Shown here in pieces: positions 1-13,571 of a stretch of DNA of 64,000 bases. The DNA comes from Filosporella fistucella (Eukaryota; Ascomycota; Leotiomycetes; Helotiales). Both the position numbers and the translations under genes were made by a program. The notes under the pieces were generated by a model that saw nothing but the letters and a program-made list of their open reading frames with translations, ran no database searches and was not told the DNA's origin. Position 1 is the stretch's first letter. The number at the start of each line of letters is the position of its first letter. The stretch spans positions 1,860,001 through 1,924,000 of the forward strand of contig JAQJZZ010000008.1 of the NCBI GenBank assembly GCA_030077755.1, written 5' to 3'.

Positions 1-2117
1 ATCACAGTGTAAAAAGCTTCAGTAAATTCAAAACAGTAGTTTTACCAGAAGAAAATTCGAGATTGCTGCTAAGCGGCGCGATTGTTCACGGCGGATCATT
101 ATTTGATACTACTTCCTAACAATTCTAGCAGGGTGGGACATAATTTGCTCCATGAGAAGATTGAAATGGTATGAAAATATTCAAAATATAGGTCATGCTA
201 GACTCAAGATAATTGACGCAATCCGCTATACGTTCACTGAGTTAAGGATAACTTGGTTGATACGGATTTGGAAAACATGGTCTGAGCCCAACTATCTTGA
301 TTGGCCAACACTCGCACTGTTGCTGCCTTCGTCCGCGGCTCAAAACCCCTCCTTAATCGACTGGCCGAGGTGATTACTACCTTTTAACTCGCCAGACATA
401 CAGCTAAACATGGGATTCCAACGAAAGCTCCTCTTGTCAGATCTGGATCCTTCGGAGTGAATATGACTCACGAATCTCCCGCTCTAACATATTGAGGTTA
501 CGTATATCACCATAATGATATTTTGTATTCATACGCAATGTGAGACGGAAGGCACTAATAGTTCATGACAATGTCTATTTTTCAGGACAAGATTGAAGCT
601 GCATGATGCTACCTGGGCTGTTACCGCCTCGGGAATTGCATGTTTTGCCTTAGGACCGAGTGACGATGTGTACTTTGATACAAACGGGAGTACATGTCCT
701 GGAGAACCGAAATCATTACAAAGACAACCTCACACCGCATCTATGCTGTATATGTCGAACGATGGCGTCAAGCTAAGTTGTTGAGATGCAAAAACCAACC
801 TCACAATAAAGGAGAATTACTTTCTTCTGCCTTGAGGATGCAATAACATGAACCCTTATTTGACCTCGTAGGTGAGACTTGTTTCAACGGAACTTCGCGG
901 CTTGCTGGTCCGGTTCAAGGCTCGAACTCTCAGGAACACATAGCCGGAAGCCTCCAATTTCCCAAAGATTTTCAGGTATTCATAATACCTCATCCCTAAT
1001 AAAGATGAAGGAGATGAAGATACCCGTAAATCTGAAAAATTACAGGCCTCCTAAATTGTATTGCCTGTATAACCGCGCGTGATATCGTTATCAAGTGTTC
1101 CACTCTGAGGGTAAATTTTGCTTGCAACCCACCGCTTTAACTTTAGTGCGGTACTCGTACAGTAAAAAATTCTAGCGGCCGGCCACAGACAGACATCCCA
1201 AAAGAGCCCTAACATCTCCATTTTCACACGACGACAGTGCAAAGAATTTCTTTCGATCTTACCAGCCTACCGAGGTCGGTCTCTCTTTGCACGGCTCAAG
1301 GCTTCAAGAGATTATCATCTCTCGAGTTCTTTGCTGCTCGCCACACCGACGAGTACGTGCCACACGTTTCCGACCACAGTGGTACCTAGTCAAACGCTCG
1401 AGACTGAACTCTCCTTCCATTGCTGACTTGTTCGGACTCAACGGCACATCAAAAATCATCTCAAGGCATCTAGCTTGTGGATACTGTGATCATTCAAGGT
1501 TGGTCCTCTATTTTGAACGTCACTTTGAGCTTTTACGTTCCGTGCCGGATATTTCACGCAGGACTAATTATGCCCGATTCTACACCCCATTCTCCCGCAG
1601 ATTTCATTCACGACAGAAACTTTCATCTTCTGCTAGAATCACAAAACTAATATTCACTGTCCCAGATCTCCTGTTAACTCGAGGTCGTGCGAGCACCTTC
1701 TGTGTCACTAAGCATACCCACTCGTATTTCTATCAACGCGATCTTGAACTCGGTTTCTAAGTACTTTACAACGACCTGTTCTTTAATACCCATTTTCTTT
1801 CGCAAATTTCTTTCTGACCGACGGAATTCCAACACTTGCGCGACCGAAACTCCCCGATTGTCTGTTCTTTCAAATACCAAATCGTCCTTCGAAGCGAAAA
1901 GATCTGCTTCAACCCTCCGTACCAAGCATCTCCCACTGTTATTTGGGTTCTGAGTTAGCCGTGCGGAGAGGTCGAATAAACCTCTCCGGACATCCAGAGC
2001 TGGGGGTGATCATTTCACCGTCCTGCGCTCCGGTTCAGTACCATTGGTGAAAACCAACCTGTCTATTTTAGACACTATTATTCGCGTTTTAGACCCCACC
2101 CCGTCAGAGTCTCCACG
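1..2117. other. Upstream region of the LARP gene, with one coding-like fragment
   Basis: No complete gene is visible. Positions 586-783 hold a short coding-like stretch, listed separately. The last several hundred bases, roughly 1250-2117, are probably promoter and 5' leader of the La-domain gene. They carry open frames on both strands, but the longest begins at a TTG and shows no recognisable domain, so I treat it as chance. Confidence 0.5.
586..783 (+). pseudogene. Coding-like fragment, possible terminal exon of a decayed gene
   Basis: A strong acceptor (pyrimidine run ending TTTTTCAG at 576-585) is followed by an open frame of 65 codons to a TGA at 781-783. The product has a protein-like composition, with segments such as TWAVTASGIACFALGPSDD and VYFDTNG. 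There is no in-frame ATG near its start and I could not link a convincing upstream exon in 1-560, so it looks like the last exon of a gene that has lost its front. The family is not recognised and it may be chance. Confidence 0.22.
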
Positions 2118-5100
2118 ATGAGCTCTACTTCCTCCAGACCGGCTGGCGATACTTCGCCTGCGCCGCACGTCTTCTCATATGCTCAGGCCGCCAAAGGACG
2201 CGCAGCAGCAACGACAGCTTCAGCTATACAATCACATCAATCTGCCACATCTGGTGTCAGTACCCCGGCGAAAGACATATCGACCGTCAATACGCCATCT
2301 GGTGGTTCGGAGAGAGGCGATCGAAGTGTCAATGGTAGCTTCGAGGTGGTGAACAAGGCAGATGCCATAGGAGAGGTTGGAAGCGCAGACTCGAAGCCAG
2401 CACCACAAGCAAAAGCTGCATCATCAGCCGCTTCCCCGAGTTTTGGTACAGCATCGACTGCTACACTGCCAAAAGACGACAAGGACGATGATTTCATACT
2501 GGTAGGAGGCCCATCCGATTCAAATCGGGATCGAGGCTCTCAGGGTGGAAGCGCTTCAGCGGATAAACCTACAGAGGCAGGAGAGGGACGCAGAAGCAAG
2601 AAGGGCAAGAAGAACAAGAATACGGAAAAAGAGATAGAGAAGGAGAAGGAGGTCGTCAAACCAGAACTGCTCGTTCCAGCTCCATTACCAACAGTAAATC
2701 CATGGCTCGTCCGAAAGCCGATTTCCACCCCGACTGTATCACAACCAATCGTCGACTCATCGGGGGCAAATGAGGCATCCGCGAAGTCTGCCGAATCGAA
2801 AAAGAGGGGCAGCAAATCGAATGGAGATGAGAGTGTCAGTGCAAGTCAGAATGGTGGACTTAAGGAAATACCCAGTCCTAGCAAAGGCCAGAAGAAAGTT
2901 AGCGAAGTTAATAAGACGAAGGAAGGACAATCAAGTCAGCGTCCACCAAGAGGTAGCCGCATCAGCGAGAGAGACGAGCAACCTGTCACCACCAAAGCAC
3001 CACCACCTGTTGAGGACGCTATGTCTTGGCCAACCCCAGATACTTCGTTAATAGCATTGGAGGAAGAAAAGCGCAAGGCTCAGGAGAAGACTGAAAAGGA
3101 TGAGAAAGACGAGAATTCAACAAACAAATCTCGACCAAAGGAGAAATGGGTTCCAGTTCCTTACGTTCCATCTGTAGCCTTTAACACACCAATGCCAACT
3201 AGAGGAGGTCGGGGACGTGGTGGAGCGCGTGGAGGTCGAACTGATGGTACTTCGAGACCGAGAGATGGCGCAAATGGACCCAATACGGGAGAGAAGACAC
3301 AGAATGGACTTATCACTGGAGCGAGCGCTACGGAGGCTGAGAGACCAGCGAGATCGATTTCTTCGCCACCCTCGAATACGAAACGCCCTTCTAGTGATCC
3401 ATCTAGTGCACGCAAGCCATCAGCTGCTCAAATGGACAAACCAAAGAACGGCCAACCGAGGAACGAGTCCAATCCTGTGACTGAATCTCGAAACGCTGTA
3501 AATGCTGGGCCATTTGACCAAAGCCCTGAGCGCATACAGGAGCAGCAACTCCGCCGTGCTGAAGGCTCCAAGAATCAGAGAGCAGATCAACAGCAAGGCA
3601 ATTATCAAGACACTCTGCCACGCAGTGAGCGAAATAGCGAGGCTTCTTTGAGAGGCGTGGATCAATTCAAGGAGAATTCCAACTTCAAGGATGGCCACTC
3701 ATCTCGAGAGAGAAATGAAGGTCGATCAGAGCGTGGCCGTGGAGGCTTCCGTGGCAGAGGTGGTCATAATAACTTTCCGAACGGACAGCCACATCCACAG
3801 CAGCTCTTCACCAATGGTCATGCTTCTCAGCCACCAAATGGATATCCTGTTAGACAGTCCAGTGGTCCTTACAGCCCTCCCCTCCAACCACCCCCATTTA
3901 GCAACCAGTACCCAGTTCCCTCAAGAGGAGGTCGTGGTGGCTCACGTTCGCAATCCATTCCCAATAATGCCTTGTATGGACGCTATCCCTCCAATGGTGC
4001 TCCTGGCTCCCAACATATGCCGCCCCTCCAAACTGCAAACCCAATGTATGATTACAATCAAATGCAGCCCATGAGTGCGATACCCTACAATCCCTATGTC
4101 GAGAATGTATCTGTCCTTGCAATGGTAACAATGCAATTGGAATACTACTTCTCTATCGACAATCTTTGCAAAGATGTCTACTTGCGAAAGCATATGGATG
4201 GACAGGGTTTTGTTTTTCTAGCTTTCATTGCTGGTTTCAAGCGTATCCAAGCCCTCACTCAAGAATTTGAGCTTTTGAGATTCGCCTGTCAGGAATCTGA
4301 TGTCATTGAACTTGTCCGAGGTGAGGATGGGCTTGATCGTTTACGCCGAAAGGATGGTTGGGAGAAGTGGATTTTGAATGTGGAAGAGAGAGATGAGACA
4401 TGCAGACATGCAGGTCCAACATACTTCCAACGTTCATCAAAGGCTCCTTATATGGGACCTATGGGGATGCAAAATCACCAATCCATGTCACCGCTTGCAT
4501 TCTCACCAAATGGTGTAGATCCAGGATTTCGCCCATATGGAAATGGTGCCTCAATCCCTCCAGCATTGAATGGCAATGGTTCTGTCTTCCACCCAGAGAC
4601 GCCTCTTTCAGCTGCTGTGCCAGACTTCTCTCCTGGATTGCTATCCGTCAATGGTAGCTCTGATCCTCTGGATGCCGAGACAACGTTTCCAGATGAAGAA
4701 GTCACCCATTTGACTTTGGTTTTCAACGCAAAGGGTAATGACGAATCGAAGGCAAAGGTCCCATATCACAATGCATCCTCAAGGACATTTTCAAACGGAT
4801 CAATTGACAGCCGCTCAATCGCTGAAGAGCTTCATGATGATTTCCGTCAAGGTCGGACACTGACTAATGGCTCCCGTGTTTCTGAAACGTAAGCGACATT
4901 TTCCCAGGATCATTAGATTATACTGACATGAACAGTTCCCCAGAGGATCTGCGTCGATCACGAAGCCCATTTGCTCCACTCGCTTCACCGACAAAATCAT
5001 CGTTCAGCAACAGCCCTCCTGTCATGTGGGTCAAGGGCCGAACACAACAAGCCCCTGTTTCTGAGCACAATTCTGAAGAATTGTATACATCATTCCGTGC

Positions 5101-5530
5101 TCGAGCTCTCAAAAATCGAGAAATTAATCGTGCCAATGGAACACATCCTGATATGAAGCAATTGTATGAATTCTGGTCTCATTTCTTATGCCGCAACTTC
5201 AACTCTACCATGTACTCTCAATTCCGCCAATACTCTTTCGAGGATGCATTGATTGGCGACGTGAGTGGAATGAAAAACCTCATCTCATATTACGACGAAA
5301 TTCTCAACAGCAAGAAAAAGGTCATCCCAGAAACTCTTGCACGCCATTACGTCGAATTGGTGATGAACGAAGATCGCTCTGGTGATCGCCCTGGCTTCGA
5401 AAAGCTTCGCGCTGCATGGCGAAATGGTGCACTGGACATGAAGAGCAGAAAGAAACTTGACACAATTGTCAATACTCAGCTGAGGGAGGAGCTTGAGCGT
5501 GCGCCGCATCAAAAGTCTGATCTCTCTTGA
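2118..5530 (+). CDS. LARP1-type RNA-binding protein with La motif and DM15 region
   Basis: The predicted 1121-aa protein is encoded by two exons, 2118-4888 and 4936-5530. The 47-bp intron (GTAAGC, branch ACTGAC, ACAG) joins the frames exactly through a split Thr codon. The first 650 residues are low-complexity and charged, with Ser, Lys, Glu and RGG-type clusters (GGRGRGGARGG near residue 360, RGRGGFRGRGG near 540). A La motif lies at about 660-755 (LEYYFSIDNLCKDVYLRKHM, then a FKRIQALT segment). The last exon carries a DM15/LARP1-type region at about 975-1070 (SFRARALKNRE, FWSHFLCRNF, QYSFEDAL). In this family the La motif and DM15 region bind RNA and mRNA cap or leader elements and control mRNA stability and translation in the cytoplasm. 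The La motif together with DM15 argues for the LARP1 class rather than genuine La. The start is the first in-frame ATG after a long leader. Confidence 0.9.
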
Positions 5531-6957
5531 TCGGTCTGAGAGTCGTACTTGCAGATCCGCCATTTTCCAATTATTTACTCTAACGCCATCCCTCAGGAGT
5601 CTCAGTCCACACCATAGACATTTCCGCTTTCTCACTTGAAGGATTGTGCCTCCATTCTTTTGGCATCGCATCGACAGGCTTATTTGCTCGCACGTCCCGG
5701 CATGCAGGTCTTTGATTGGCCATCTGACACTGATTGTTGTATCTACGAATTTTGTTTGGTGGTATTCATGGCGTTTGTCCGGAGCTCACGGAAAGAATTG
5801 GAGATTCACACGGTATCATATCGCCGGAATCCATCTCCATTTTAACAGCGTGGGCTTGGCTCTCTACATTCTTGTTTGCTTTACTGTTCATATTCTGGCA
5901 TAGCCTCGGTCACATCTCGTCGCCTCCTCACACACAACCAACACCACCAAAAGTCCGGGCATTCTTGTGTAATGCTTTCCTCTTTTTTTCCAAAATGGCC
6001 TTGCATGCATGCTTTGAATGGATTTTCTCTCACAAAAATTGGCTTCTTCAAAGTGTTCCCTGCGATTCGATGCCTCGGGCACGGGAGGTTTCGGTGTTAC
6101 GTACAATAGAGGAAGAACACAAAATAGCTGCGTTGTACCATAGCAAAAATGGCAGCAAGCATACCATAAATAAGATTGGCTCCTTCCAATGTGCACTGCC
6201 TGCTGCCCATTCTGGGGACATCTGGTGGATACCTCACATGAGTTAGTTGCCCTGTTTAGAGTACCTAATACATGAATGACATTATTAGATTAAAATGCTT
6301 GATATTTGCCTCTCTCCGCGTGATCAATTGTGATGTATAACAAAGCTTGCACTTAGAGAAACGATGTCTGTACCCTCATCGCCACTTCCACGATCCATTG
6401 GGATACCCGGAACGGATATTCTGCCTCGATTGTAATGCTAAACAGACACAGTAAATTGAGAAGCTTACTTCTGGCAACCGAATCCAGTCTTCCACCAAGA
6501 CAGAAGTATAACAAGTACTCGACGAGAAAAGTTTACAGCAGATCCAATCCCCGCCGTCTTCGCAGACCCTTTTGTCATCAGAGTTCGGGGAAGAGGCGAT
6601 GAGAAAATGCCAAGCTACACTTGAAAATTTTGCCTGGACTCAGAGATACGACTCTCCCTTGATGAAAAACGGGGAAGAACGAAGCAGAGACACGAGGCAG
6701 CAACATCATTCTTGTACCTAAAATCTGGTAGCACTTGCGATCATCAACATCATATCCAAAACCCTGTGACACACAGGTTCGCATTCATTAAGTCCTCGAC
6801 CCAAATCTGAACAGTATATTTCCGTACATCAGACTCAGCATATATATTCATCAGATCGACATATCAATATGAAAATAGCCGTTACAACACAAACAATCAT
6901 CTTGATATCCCAAAAAACTCCATGGCAATGCTTGAAAGCGAACACATTATCCACCTC
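5531..6957. other. Intergenic: 3' regions of converging genes
   Basis: This lies between the LARP gene and the minus-strand GPI-type protein gene. It probably holds their 3' untranslated regions. A 170-codon open frame at 5734-6246 opens with TTG, not ATG, and has no domain, so it is not called. Confidence 0.5.
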
Positions 6958-7830
6958 TCAAATCATCTGTCGCATAACCCCAATTCCAACTCCAGCCATC
7001 ACCCCCATCGTCGCGAAACAACCCATCGTCTGTCTCGCCCCCGCATTCGTCGTCGTAGCTACCACGAACCCCGTCCCGGTACCAGTTCCGAACTGGTTAC
7101 AATTACTCGGTACCAAGCCATAACATCCAGCATTGTATAAACTTGTACAAATGCTATTAGCACTTGCCGTTCCCAGATTCTGTGCAGTAGGGGAGACAGT
7201 TACTCCTCCTCCAGGAGCTACGACTGTGACTGCGAATGCTCCACCTTCTAGATTGGCGGTACAGGCAGCTAGGTTGGATTGGCAATTGCTGTATGCTGTC
7301 ATGCAGGCTTGCGAGTTGACGTAGTCGGTAGGTATTATCGGGAATGGGAAAAAAGCATTCGGTACTGTAGATAGGGTTGCAGCACTTGTAATCGTATTCG
7401 TCGCAGCTGTAGTCGTACTCGTTGTAGTAGTCCCCGCGGACCCAAATACCACTCCTCCAGCTGTAGTTGATCCCGTCCCAGTTGTAGCTGTAGCAGTCCC
7501 TCTATCAACTGATCCAGTACAAGTTGCGCCCGTCGGACAACAAGCTACATTCTTCGCGCCATCGGTAGTACAGAAGGAACCTGCTGTACAGCACGCTCCT
7601 GCGTAATTCGCATTGTACGTCGAGCATGAATTATAGTTTAGAGCGCAATTTCCATCTCGTTTCAGCAGATCGTGAGATTCTGGTATGAGGGAGGAGTTGG
7701 AGAGGAGGATCGGGTTGGACTCGGTAGATGCTAGAAATGGAGCGTATATATGTGTGAATAGTGAAGGTATTTGCAGAGCTGATATTGAGAGTGGGAGGGC
7801 GAGTAGTGAAAGGCAGGCGGACGACCGCAT
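6958..7830 (-). CDS. Cysteine-rich, GPI-type secreted cell-surface protein
   Basis: This is a single-exon gene for 290 residues. The frame is open for 38 more codons upstream, but I place the start at the ATG at 7830 because it begins an excellent signal peptide (MRSSACLSLLALPLSISALQ). A KR dibasic site near residue 57 is followed by a compact cysteine block (CALNYNSC, AGACCTAGSFC, VACCPTGATC), in which paired CC motifs resemble cysteine-rich surface modules. A Thr/Ser-rich linker follows (TTTTSTTTAATNTITSAA), then a second cysteine-containing region and a short hydrophobic tail (MGVMAGVGIGV) compatible with a GPI signal. Likely located in the cell wall or plasma membrane. No enzymatic motif is seen and the function is unknown. 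Confidence 0.75.
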   Translation of the reverse strand: MRSSACLSLLALPLSISALQIPSLFTHIYAPFLASTESNPILLSNSSLIPESHDLLKRDGNCALNYNSCSTYNANYAGACCTAGSFCTTDGAKNVACCPTGATCTGSVDRGTATATTGTGSTTAGGVVFGSAGTTTTSTTTAATNTITSAATLSTVPNAFFPFPIIPTDYVNSQACMTAYSNCQSNLAACTANLEGGAFAVTVVAPGGGVTVSPTAQNLGTASANSICTSLYNAGCYGLVPSNCNQFGTGTGTGFVVATTTNAGARQTMGCFATMGVMAGVGIGVMRQMI

Positions 7831-9430
7831 TCTGTGGTCTGTTAGTCGAGGAATGTAGATATTCAGGTGGGAAGAATGAATGCACTTCTCTTCTGGAGCG
7901 GAAGGCTCGATCGCAGATGATCCTGATATCTCGTGAGTATGCAAAATTTCAACGGCTGAGGTCAGAGAACTGCCCGGATTTTTGATAGATCAATTGGATG
8001 GAAAAGCAAGTTTTGGAGCTTCAAATTGAGGTGGGTTGAGTTCTGCGGATTATCCTTGTTCGCCGACAACTTTCTGTGTTGTGAGTGGTTCGCCGGACAA
8101 CATGCAGCTCTGGGCTGTTGGCAGCGAACTTTTGCTTTTTCTCCTGAACATCACTTCTCAGGCACGGCCAGCTTGATGTTCAGCGATTTTTGGATTCTGC
8201 ATTGGTGAGATACAAGACAGGATGCGATGAATAGTGAGAAAATCAGGTTCTGCGAATGGTGTTTTGAGTATCAATTTCTTCATTAAAAGGTGCTCGTGGA
8301 ACGGTACGCAATTACACTCCTTCCAGCCCGACATTGTTACCACAATCTAATATCCTACAATGATCCAAGATTAAAGTTTCTGCTAGAAGGTATGTGCCTG
8401 TGAATTCATCTCTACATGACCTTCTTTTTGCAGGAGACCAAAATTATACATGACTTCCAGGTACACTTCATAGCCCGATATTGAAAGTCAAAGAAGCATG
8501 TTAATCTGCGAAGCTACAGATCGTCAGCGCAGTATTTCTATTCATTGCAAACAAAATTCCTTAGAAAGGTTCTATTCTATTTATGATGGAACTTATGATA
8601 GCTGCTTTTATCTGAGAGTCTATGTATTGCCTCCAGAGTCAGTGAAAGATATAGATTTTGCTCATAGCGTGAATTGTCTGACTATCATGTGCACCTTCCG
8701 AAATCATATCACTTCAATTAAGTATATCACTTCTGTCAGTTTTGCCGTTTCTCTTGCAACACTTCTGCCATAATCTCCAATAGGAAGCAATCATTTACGG
8801 AAGTGCAGCTTGTACCTTGCATATGTAGTACGTTTAGTATAAGTAATATACCCTTCATTCGTAGGCAAATTAATTACAATTGGATGTACGTGATAGATTC
8901 ATGAAATAAGTGAATGCTTATAATAATTCTAGAGCTTAGCTCAATTCAACAATTGTGAATTGCTTGAAAAAAGTGGATAATCTTGCTATTTGCAACAAGT
9001 GCAATACAGTAAAGAATTAGGTAAGAGGTGAAAGTATAACAAGCTATAGACAAATGGAATCTTCGATCTACTTGTATCCATCCACGGTTAGTAGTCTGTT
9101 GCTCATACTACCTACCAATAACTGAGAACTGTCGTGGTCATCAACTGCAACTGTCGACTACTCCCATCGAGTGACACCTATCGAAAGTTGACGACTTTCG
9201 CCGTTATCGACTATAAATGTCGGTCACTCCTGTTATCCTGCCATTTATATCTAAACCTACTAGAATCTCTTATCTCCTCCACATCATTACCCTTCTGACC
9301 CTAACCCAATGCTTCTTGTTAACACAACCATTCCCTTCCTTCAAATTATTTCCTCCTTGCAATCTATGTCCTAATGCTTACCTATACTCCACATCAGACT
9401 TACTTATCAATCTAATGTAATGTGATGATA

Positions 9431-9608
9431 GCGCTGTCTACCCCTCAAGGAAGGACCGGTGAATGAATTGCAATTGTTCATTCGATTAGAGTTGGATAGA
9501 GTTTGGGAAGAATTGAAAATCTTTAAACATTTGACTCCAGGTCAATATAAAAGATATCTTGAACTTGAAGAACCTGTGCCTGAGTGGAAAAGAGGATCTC
9601 TAGTCTAG
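9431..9608 (+). pseudogene. Short coding-like remnant
   Basis: A stop-to-stop open frame of 58 codons without an ATG ends at the TAG at 9606-9608. The translation is rich in charged and aromatic residues (for example FIRLELDRVWEELKIFKHL and PGQYKRYLELEEPVPEW), which looks like real protein rather than random AT-rich sequence. It may be the tail of a decayed gene or mobile element. The family is not recognised. Confidence 0.2.
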
Positions 9609-9639
9609 CATTTGTCTTAGTAGATGCGTCCTAAAAATC

Positions 9640-9661
9640 AAATCGCTCTTGTGAGCGATTT
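9640..9661. repeat. Perfect short hairpin
   Basis: AAATCGCTC and GAGCGATTT form a perfect 9-bp inverted repeat around a 4-nt TTGT loop. It lies about 30 bp after the stop of the coding-like remnant. It could be the end of an old element, an RNA hairpin or chance. Confidence 0.4.
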
Positions 9662-12547
9662 CTAGTGGAACAACAAAGTAGTACTTGTTTAAATACAAGA
9701 CTTGGGATCTTTGACACTTGGTCTGAAGTTCTCTCGTAGTGGCTTAACAAAGCAGTACTAGTTTGACCTCTAGCCTTGGAGCCTTGCAATTAATTTACTT
9801 CAATTGTTCCAATTATCAAGGAAGTCCCTTCAATACTTGATTGAAAGTCCTTTTGGAGGGGGAGGGATTTGACTGACTTCAAAGTACTTCATTCAACAGG
9901 CAAATCAACCAGGTATATTGTCTCAAGCCAACTGGAGTCATTCAACTCAACCATGGGTTTTGGAGCGACCCGGTCACTGTACATGTACTCAGGGCTTATA
10001 TAGCTAAAGTAGAATTGCACTGGTCCAACATCGTTACATTTCCATGTACTTTCATCGAAACAAATCTTGTTGATATGCACAGAACTTCTAGTCACATTTC
10101 TCCAGCATTCAAAACGTACCGGCTGACTTATGAGATTCAAGGGAATCCATGTGTTTCAAACACACAATCGTGCATCTCCTCGCTCAATATACCCATTCCA
10201 CTTCCACGCGAGCCGGTACACTCAGCGGCAAAAAAATGGCAGATGAGCTGCATGAACGCGGGAAATAATTTGAGTTTTCGCACCAATGTCCGCAGATCAG
10301 ATCACCAAGCTTGTGCAAGCCAACCGAGAACTCTCAATTGCCAAATCTCTCAACACCATGATCCAACATTAGCTGTCAGATCGTGACTCAAGAAAACGTA
10401 AGTGCATTGAAACATGAGCATCTGGAGGAAATTGGAGAGCATCCCGCGGGATAGGCTGAAGCCGTGGCGACAGAAATGTTTCGTCCCTTATTCCCTTGAA
10501 TTCTATGAATAATGTTTTTGCGATTGACAGGGGTAGATTTGCAACTTGCAGGTGGGGAAAGGTGGATGAATGGCAATAACCAAAACAATCCAAGTTTTCA
10601 TTCTGATATGGAAATCAAGGTTTGAAATAGGAGGTGTTGCAGACATTCCTAAGCGAATTGATGACAATTCAGTTATTTGATCGCACGATCGTTTTGTGCA
10701 ACAAGCAACAAATGGTCCCACCTTGGTGGCAAAGTGAGATATTGTTTCTGGAAGTGGCTTGCTAGTCTGGAGATTCCAGCTCTCCTTGCCAAGTTTGTTG
10801 GGGTTTGAGGATCAGGTACGTACCTTTAGTGTTGAGATATCAACGAATAGCTCTCGGAGATCGGCACCATCTTGAACCTTGAGCTTGACAGACATTGAAT
10901 GAACTTCCTATTGCAACCCCACGCAAGAATGAATGGTAACACTATATCCGTCCGGATCTTCTCGGTCTCGCCGTTGCACTCGCAATAAAGGGTTTGACTG
11001 CCATGCTAGTATTACCAGCATCCCACCTCTGGATCATCCAGCACGACCAAAAATGAGATGCTTTAGTCTGGACTTCTCTAGATAGCAATCTTGAAGACCC
11101 TAACCCCCACGCGACTCCACAGTTTGGGTGTAACAATAGCCTTTTGGACTAATGCTTCCCCACAATTCCAGGAAAAGTCTTAGTTGCATATGGCTGACGC
11201 TCCTCATTCCGACAGACATTCTGTCGTACCACGATCGGGTAAATCGACCCTATGAAAGACCAGAAGAGTGATTTGCAGAAAATGGGGATGATAGCCTTGC
11301 GCCACGGTAGGTGAGGGGTAGAGCCAGCATCGTGAATTTGAAGACTTTCAGCTGACCGTGTACATGGCAATAAAAATGAAGGTGGACGCAGACGGAGGTA
11401 AGGCCAGTTGAATATACTAATCAGCTTCGACAAGTAGAATAAGACACCAAAACCATTGTATATCAATATAATCCACGGCTAGTAGGTGTAATTTTGACGC
11501 AATGAGAGACGAACTGATGGGGTAGGGATTGAGGAATTGGCCACAGTCTCATGACTCATGTGAAAGGGCAGGTAGAGCTGAGAGCTTGAATCCCCTTTTC
11601 TGGACTCCGCAATTATTAACCGAGGAAGTTGTCTTGGTGAATCTGCAACGCAATATCAGTTTCGAGTTATTGCTTTGAATTTAAGGATCATCATCATCAT
11701 GCCAAGCCTCCGAGTACAGAATGCGGGCACAACGAGTGGAAACCATGAACGGATGACCTTCCCTGAAGCCAAATGTGTTCAACACAATGCCTTGCACCAG
11801 GTTCCACGACTGATCTCAGACCTGAAAGAAATTGCCTTGGTATTTGTTCTTGCTTGGAAACGGGAGGAGAGGTGTACGCCTCTGGCTATTTGGAGAAGGA
11901 GGGGTAAGCCTTTCTGCAAGCAATGACTGGGATTCAAGACGAAGCTGGTCGACAACCTCGACTAAGTTGGATGGAACGCGAACGCGGAAGGATCCGTCAT
12001 CATTGATTCTCCACAGCTGTGAAGTCGGCAAGACACATGTGTCAGTGACTGCATCTGGAAGAAAATTTTAAGTGGTGGCTGATTCTTGTACTTCGAAATG
12101 GATTTCTGCAGCGAAGTGTAGTATTGACAGCTGCAGGACAACCTGGATTTGAATGATAGCCGAACTGTCGAACACAAGAAATAAGGTGCAAAACACACGT
12201 GGGCTATTGCCTCTTTCAATATCAATAGCCGATGTGACACTCGGAAAAGAAACAGTGGAGGTGTTAGTACTTATCACACTCTTACTATACCTGAGCTTTG
12301 AAACGGTCCAGACACCGGGATGTCATGTTTAAGGTAGGTGTAGGTATAGGTGTAGGTATGATTCTCGCTCGGGAAGTGTCGTGGGTCGTGGTCGTGGTGG
12401 TGGTCGAGGTCGTTGTTCCTCGGGTCCGAATTTGCTGACTACGCAACTCCGTACTGACTCTGGTTTCTCTCTCTCTCTCGGCATCTGAAGCTGACCGTGG
12501 GGGTAGCCGCCCAAAAGGCGAAAGTTCTGTCCCCTCCTCTCGTGTGC

Positions 12548-12574
12548 TCTCCTCTCCTCTCCTCTCCTCTCCTC
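12548..12574. repeat. CTCTC microsatellite
   Basis: About five tandem CTCTC pentamers within a pyrimidine-rich tract. Confidence 0.8.
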
Positions 12575-12698
12575 CCCGGCCGGTGGTCTACGAATCTATC
12601 CTGGGTACTTAGTACGTACCTTGGATCAGGGACCACCGGATCTTGCATATTCACAAAACAAGATTGCATCGCGAGAGGATAACCTGTGCGTAGATCTG

Positions 12699-12724
12699 AC
12701 AGATACAGATACAGATACAGATAC
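12699..12724. repeat. ACAGAT hexanucleotide repeat
   Basis: Four consecutive ACAGAT units, the last one followed by AC. Confidence 0.8.
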
Positions 12725-13544
12725 GGAGTTGTTCGATGACTAGCTCATGATAGTGGGCCGCTTTTTAAGCTTTGCACGCCTCTGCTTTTGTAATCCAGAC
12801 TCCGGAAGCTGGCCGCGATGGTTTTGCGCGAACTAAATCTATGATTTTCATCGGCAAAGCAGGACAACCCCCACGCTATTGTGTTCAATTAGTATTGCGA
12901 TCGGGTTTTGACCGACTGCTCTTCACTCAACAAAGCAGCTCAGGACGGCGGAAGAAATGAAGAAAATGGGAAAAGGATAGTCGAGAAGGTCGAGAAGCAG
13001 GGGTCATCATCAGATCCTGCGATCTAGAGCTCCGGAAATAATAGGAAGCATCAAAAACTGTGACTGCGAATCCAGGGTTCAAGAAACTCACCGACAGGAA
13101 AAAAGACAACGAACCCCTTCAAGGGGGCCGAATCGATAACACCGAGCGTACCCTGAACTTTTCAACTCCAACTCCAGCAAACACCATAGCGGCCTATCAC
13201 GCCGTTTATTTCTCTCTGATCGTTGCACCAAGAAAAATCTTCAACAGAAGAATGACCACATACATACAGCGTAAATCTCGAAATTGAAGCCTTTGTACCC
13301 GTTTTGGGTATCACTACGTGACGTGGTGAAGAGGGGAACAACCATTTTGAAGCGGTGGGCTGTCGACGTCGTCCCTTTGCAGCAGAGTTATGTAAAAGTC
13401 ATCCCTTTCTGCTGTTGCAGGCATGATTCTGTAAAGCTTGTGATCTCGTGACTGCAGTCAACCCTGAAAGGTGTGCCCTACAGGAGATTTTGAGATTATT
13501 GTGCAGACGGCGGAGATGCGTTGCCCTGGTTCTGCTCCAGGTTG

Positions 13545-13571
13545 GCTTTGCTTTGCTTTGCTTTGCTTTGC
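13545..13571. repeat. CTTTG pentanucleotide repeat
   Basis: Five tandem CTTTG units, flanked by GG and CAG. Confidence 0.8.

Noticed and set aside
1287..1760. 157-codon open frame in the LARP leader
   Set aside because: It begins with TTG, has no recognisable motif and overlaps an equally long antisense frame.
5734..6246. 170-codon plus-strand open frame after the LARP gene
   Set aside because: It starts with TTG, has no domain, and lies where a 3' untranslated region is expected.
10230..10386. Short frames such as MSADQITKLVQANRELS
   Set aside because: Only about 28 codons, with no continuation on either side.
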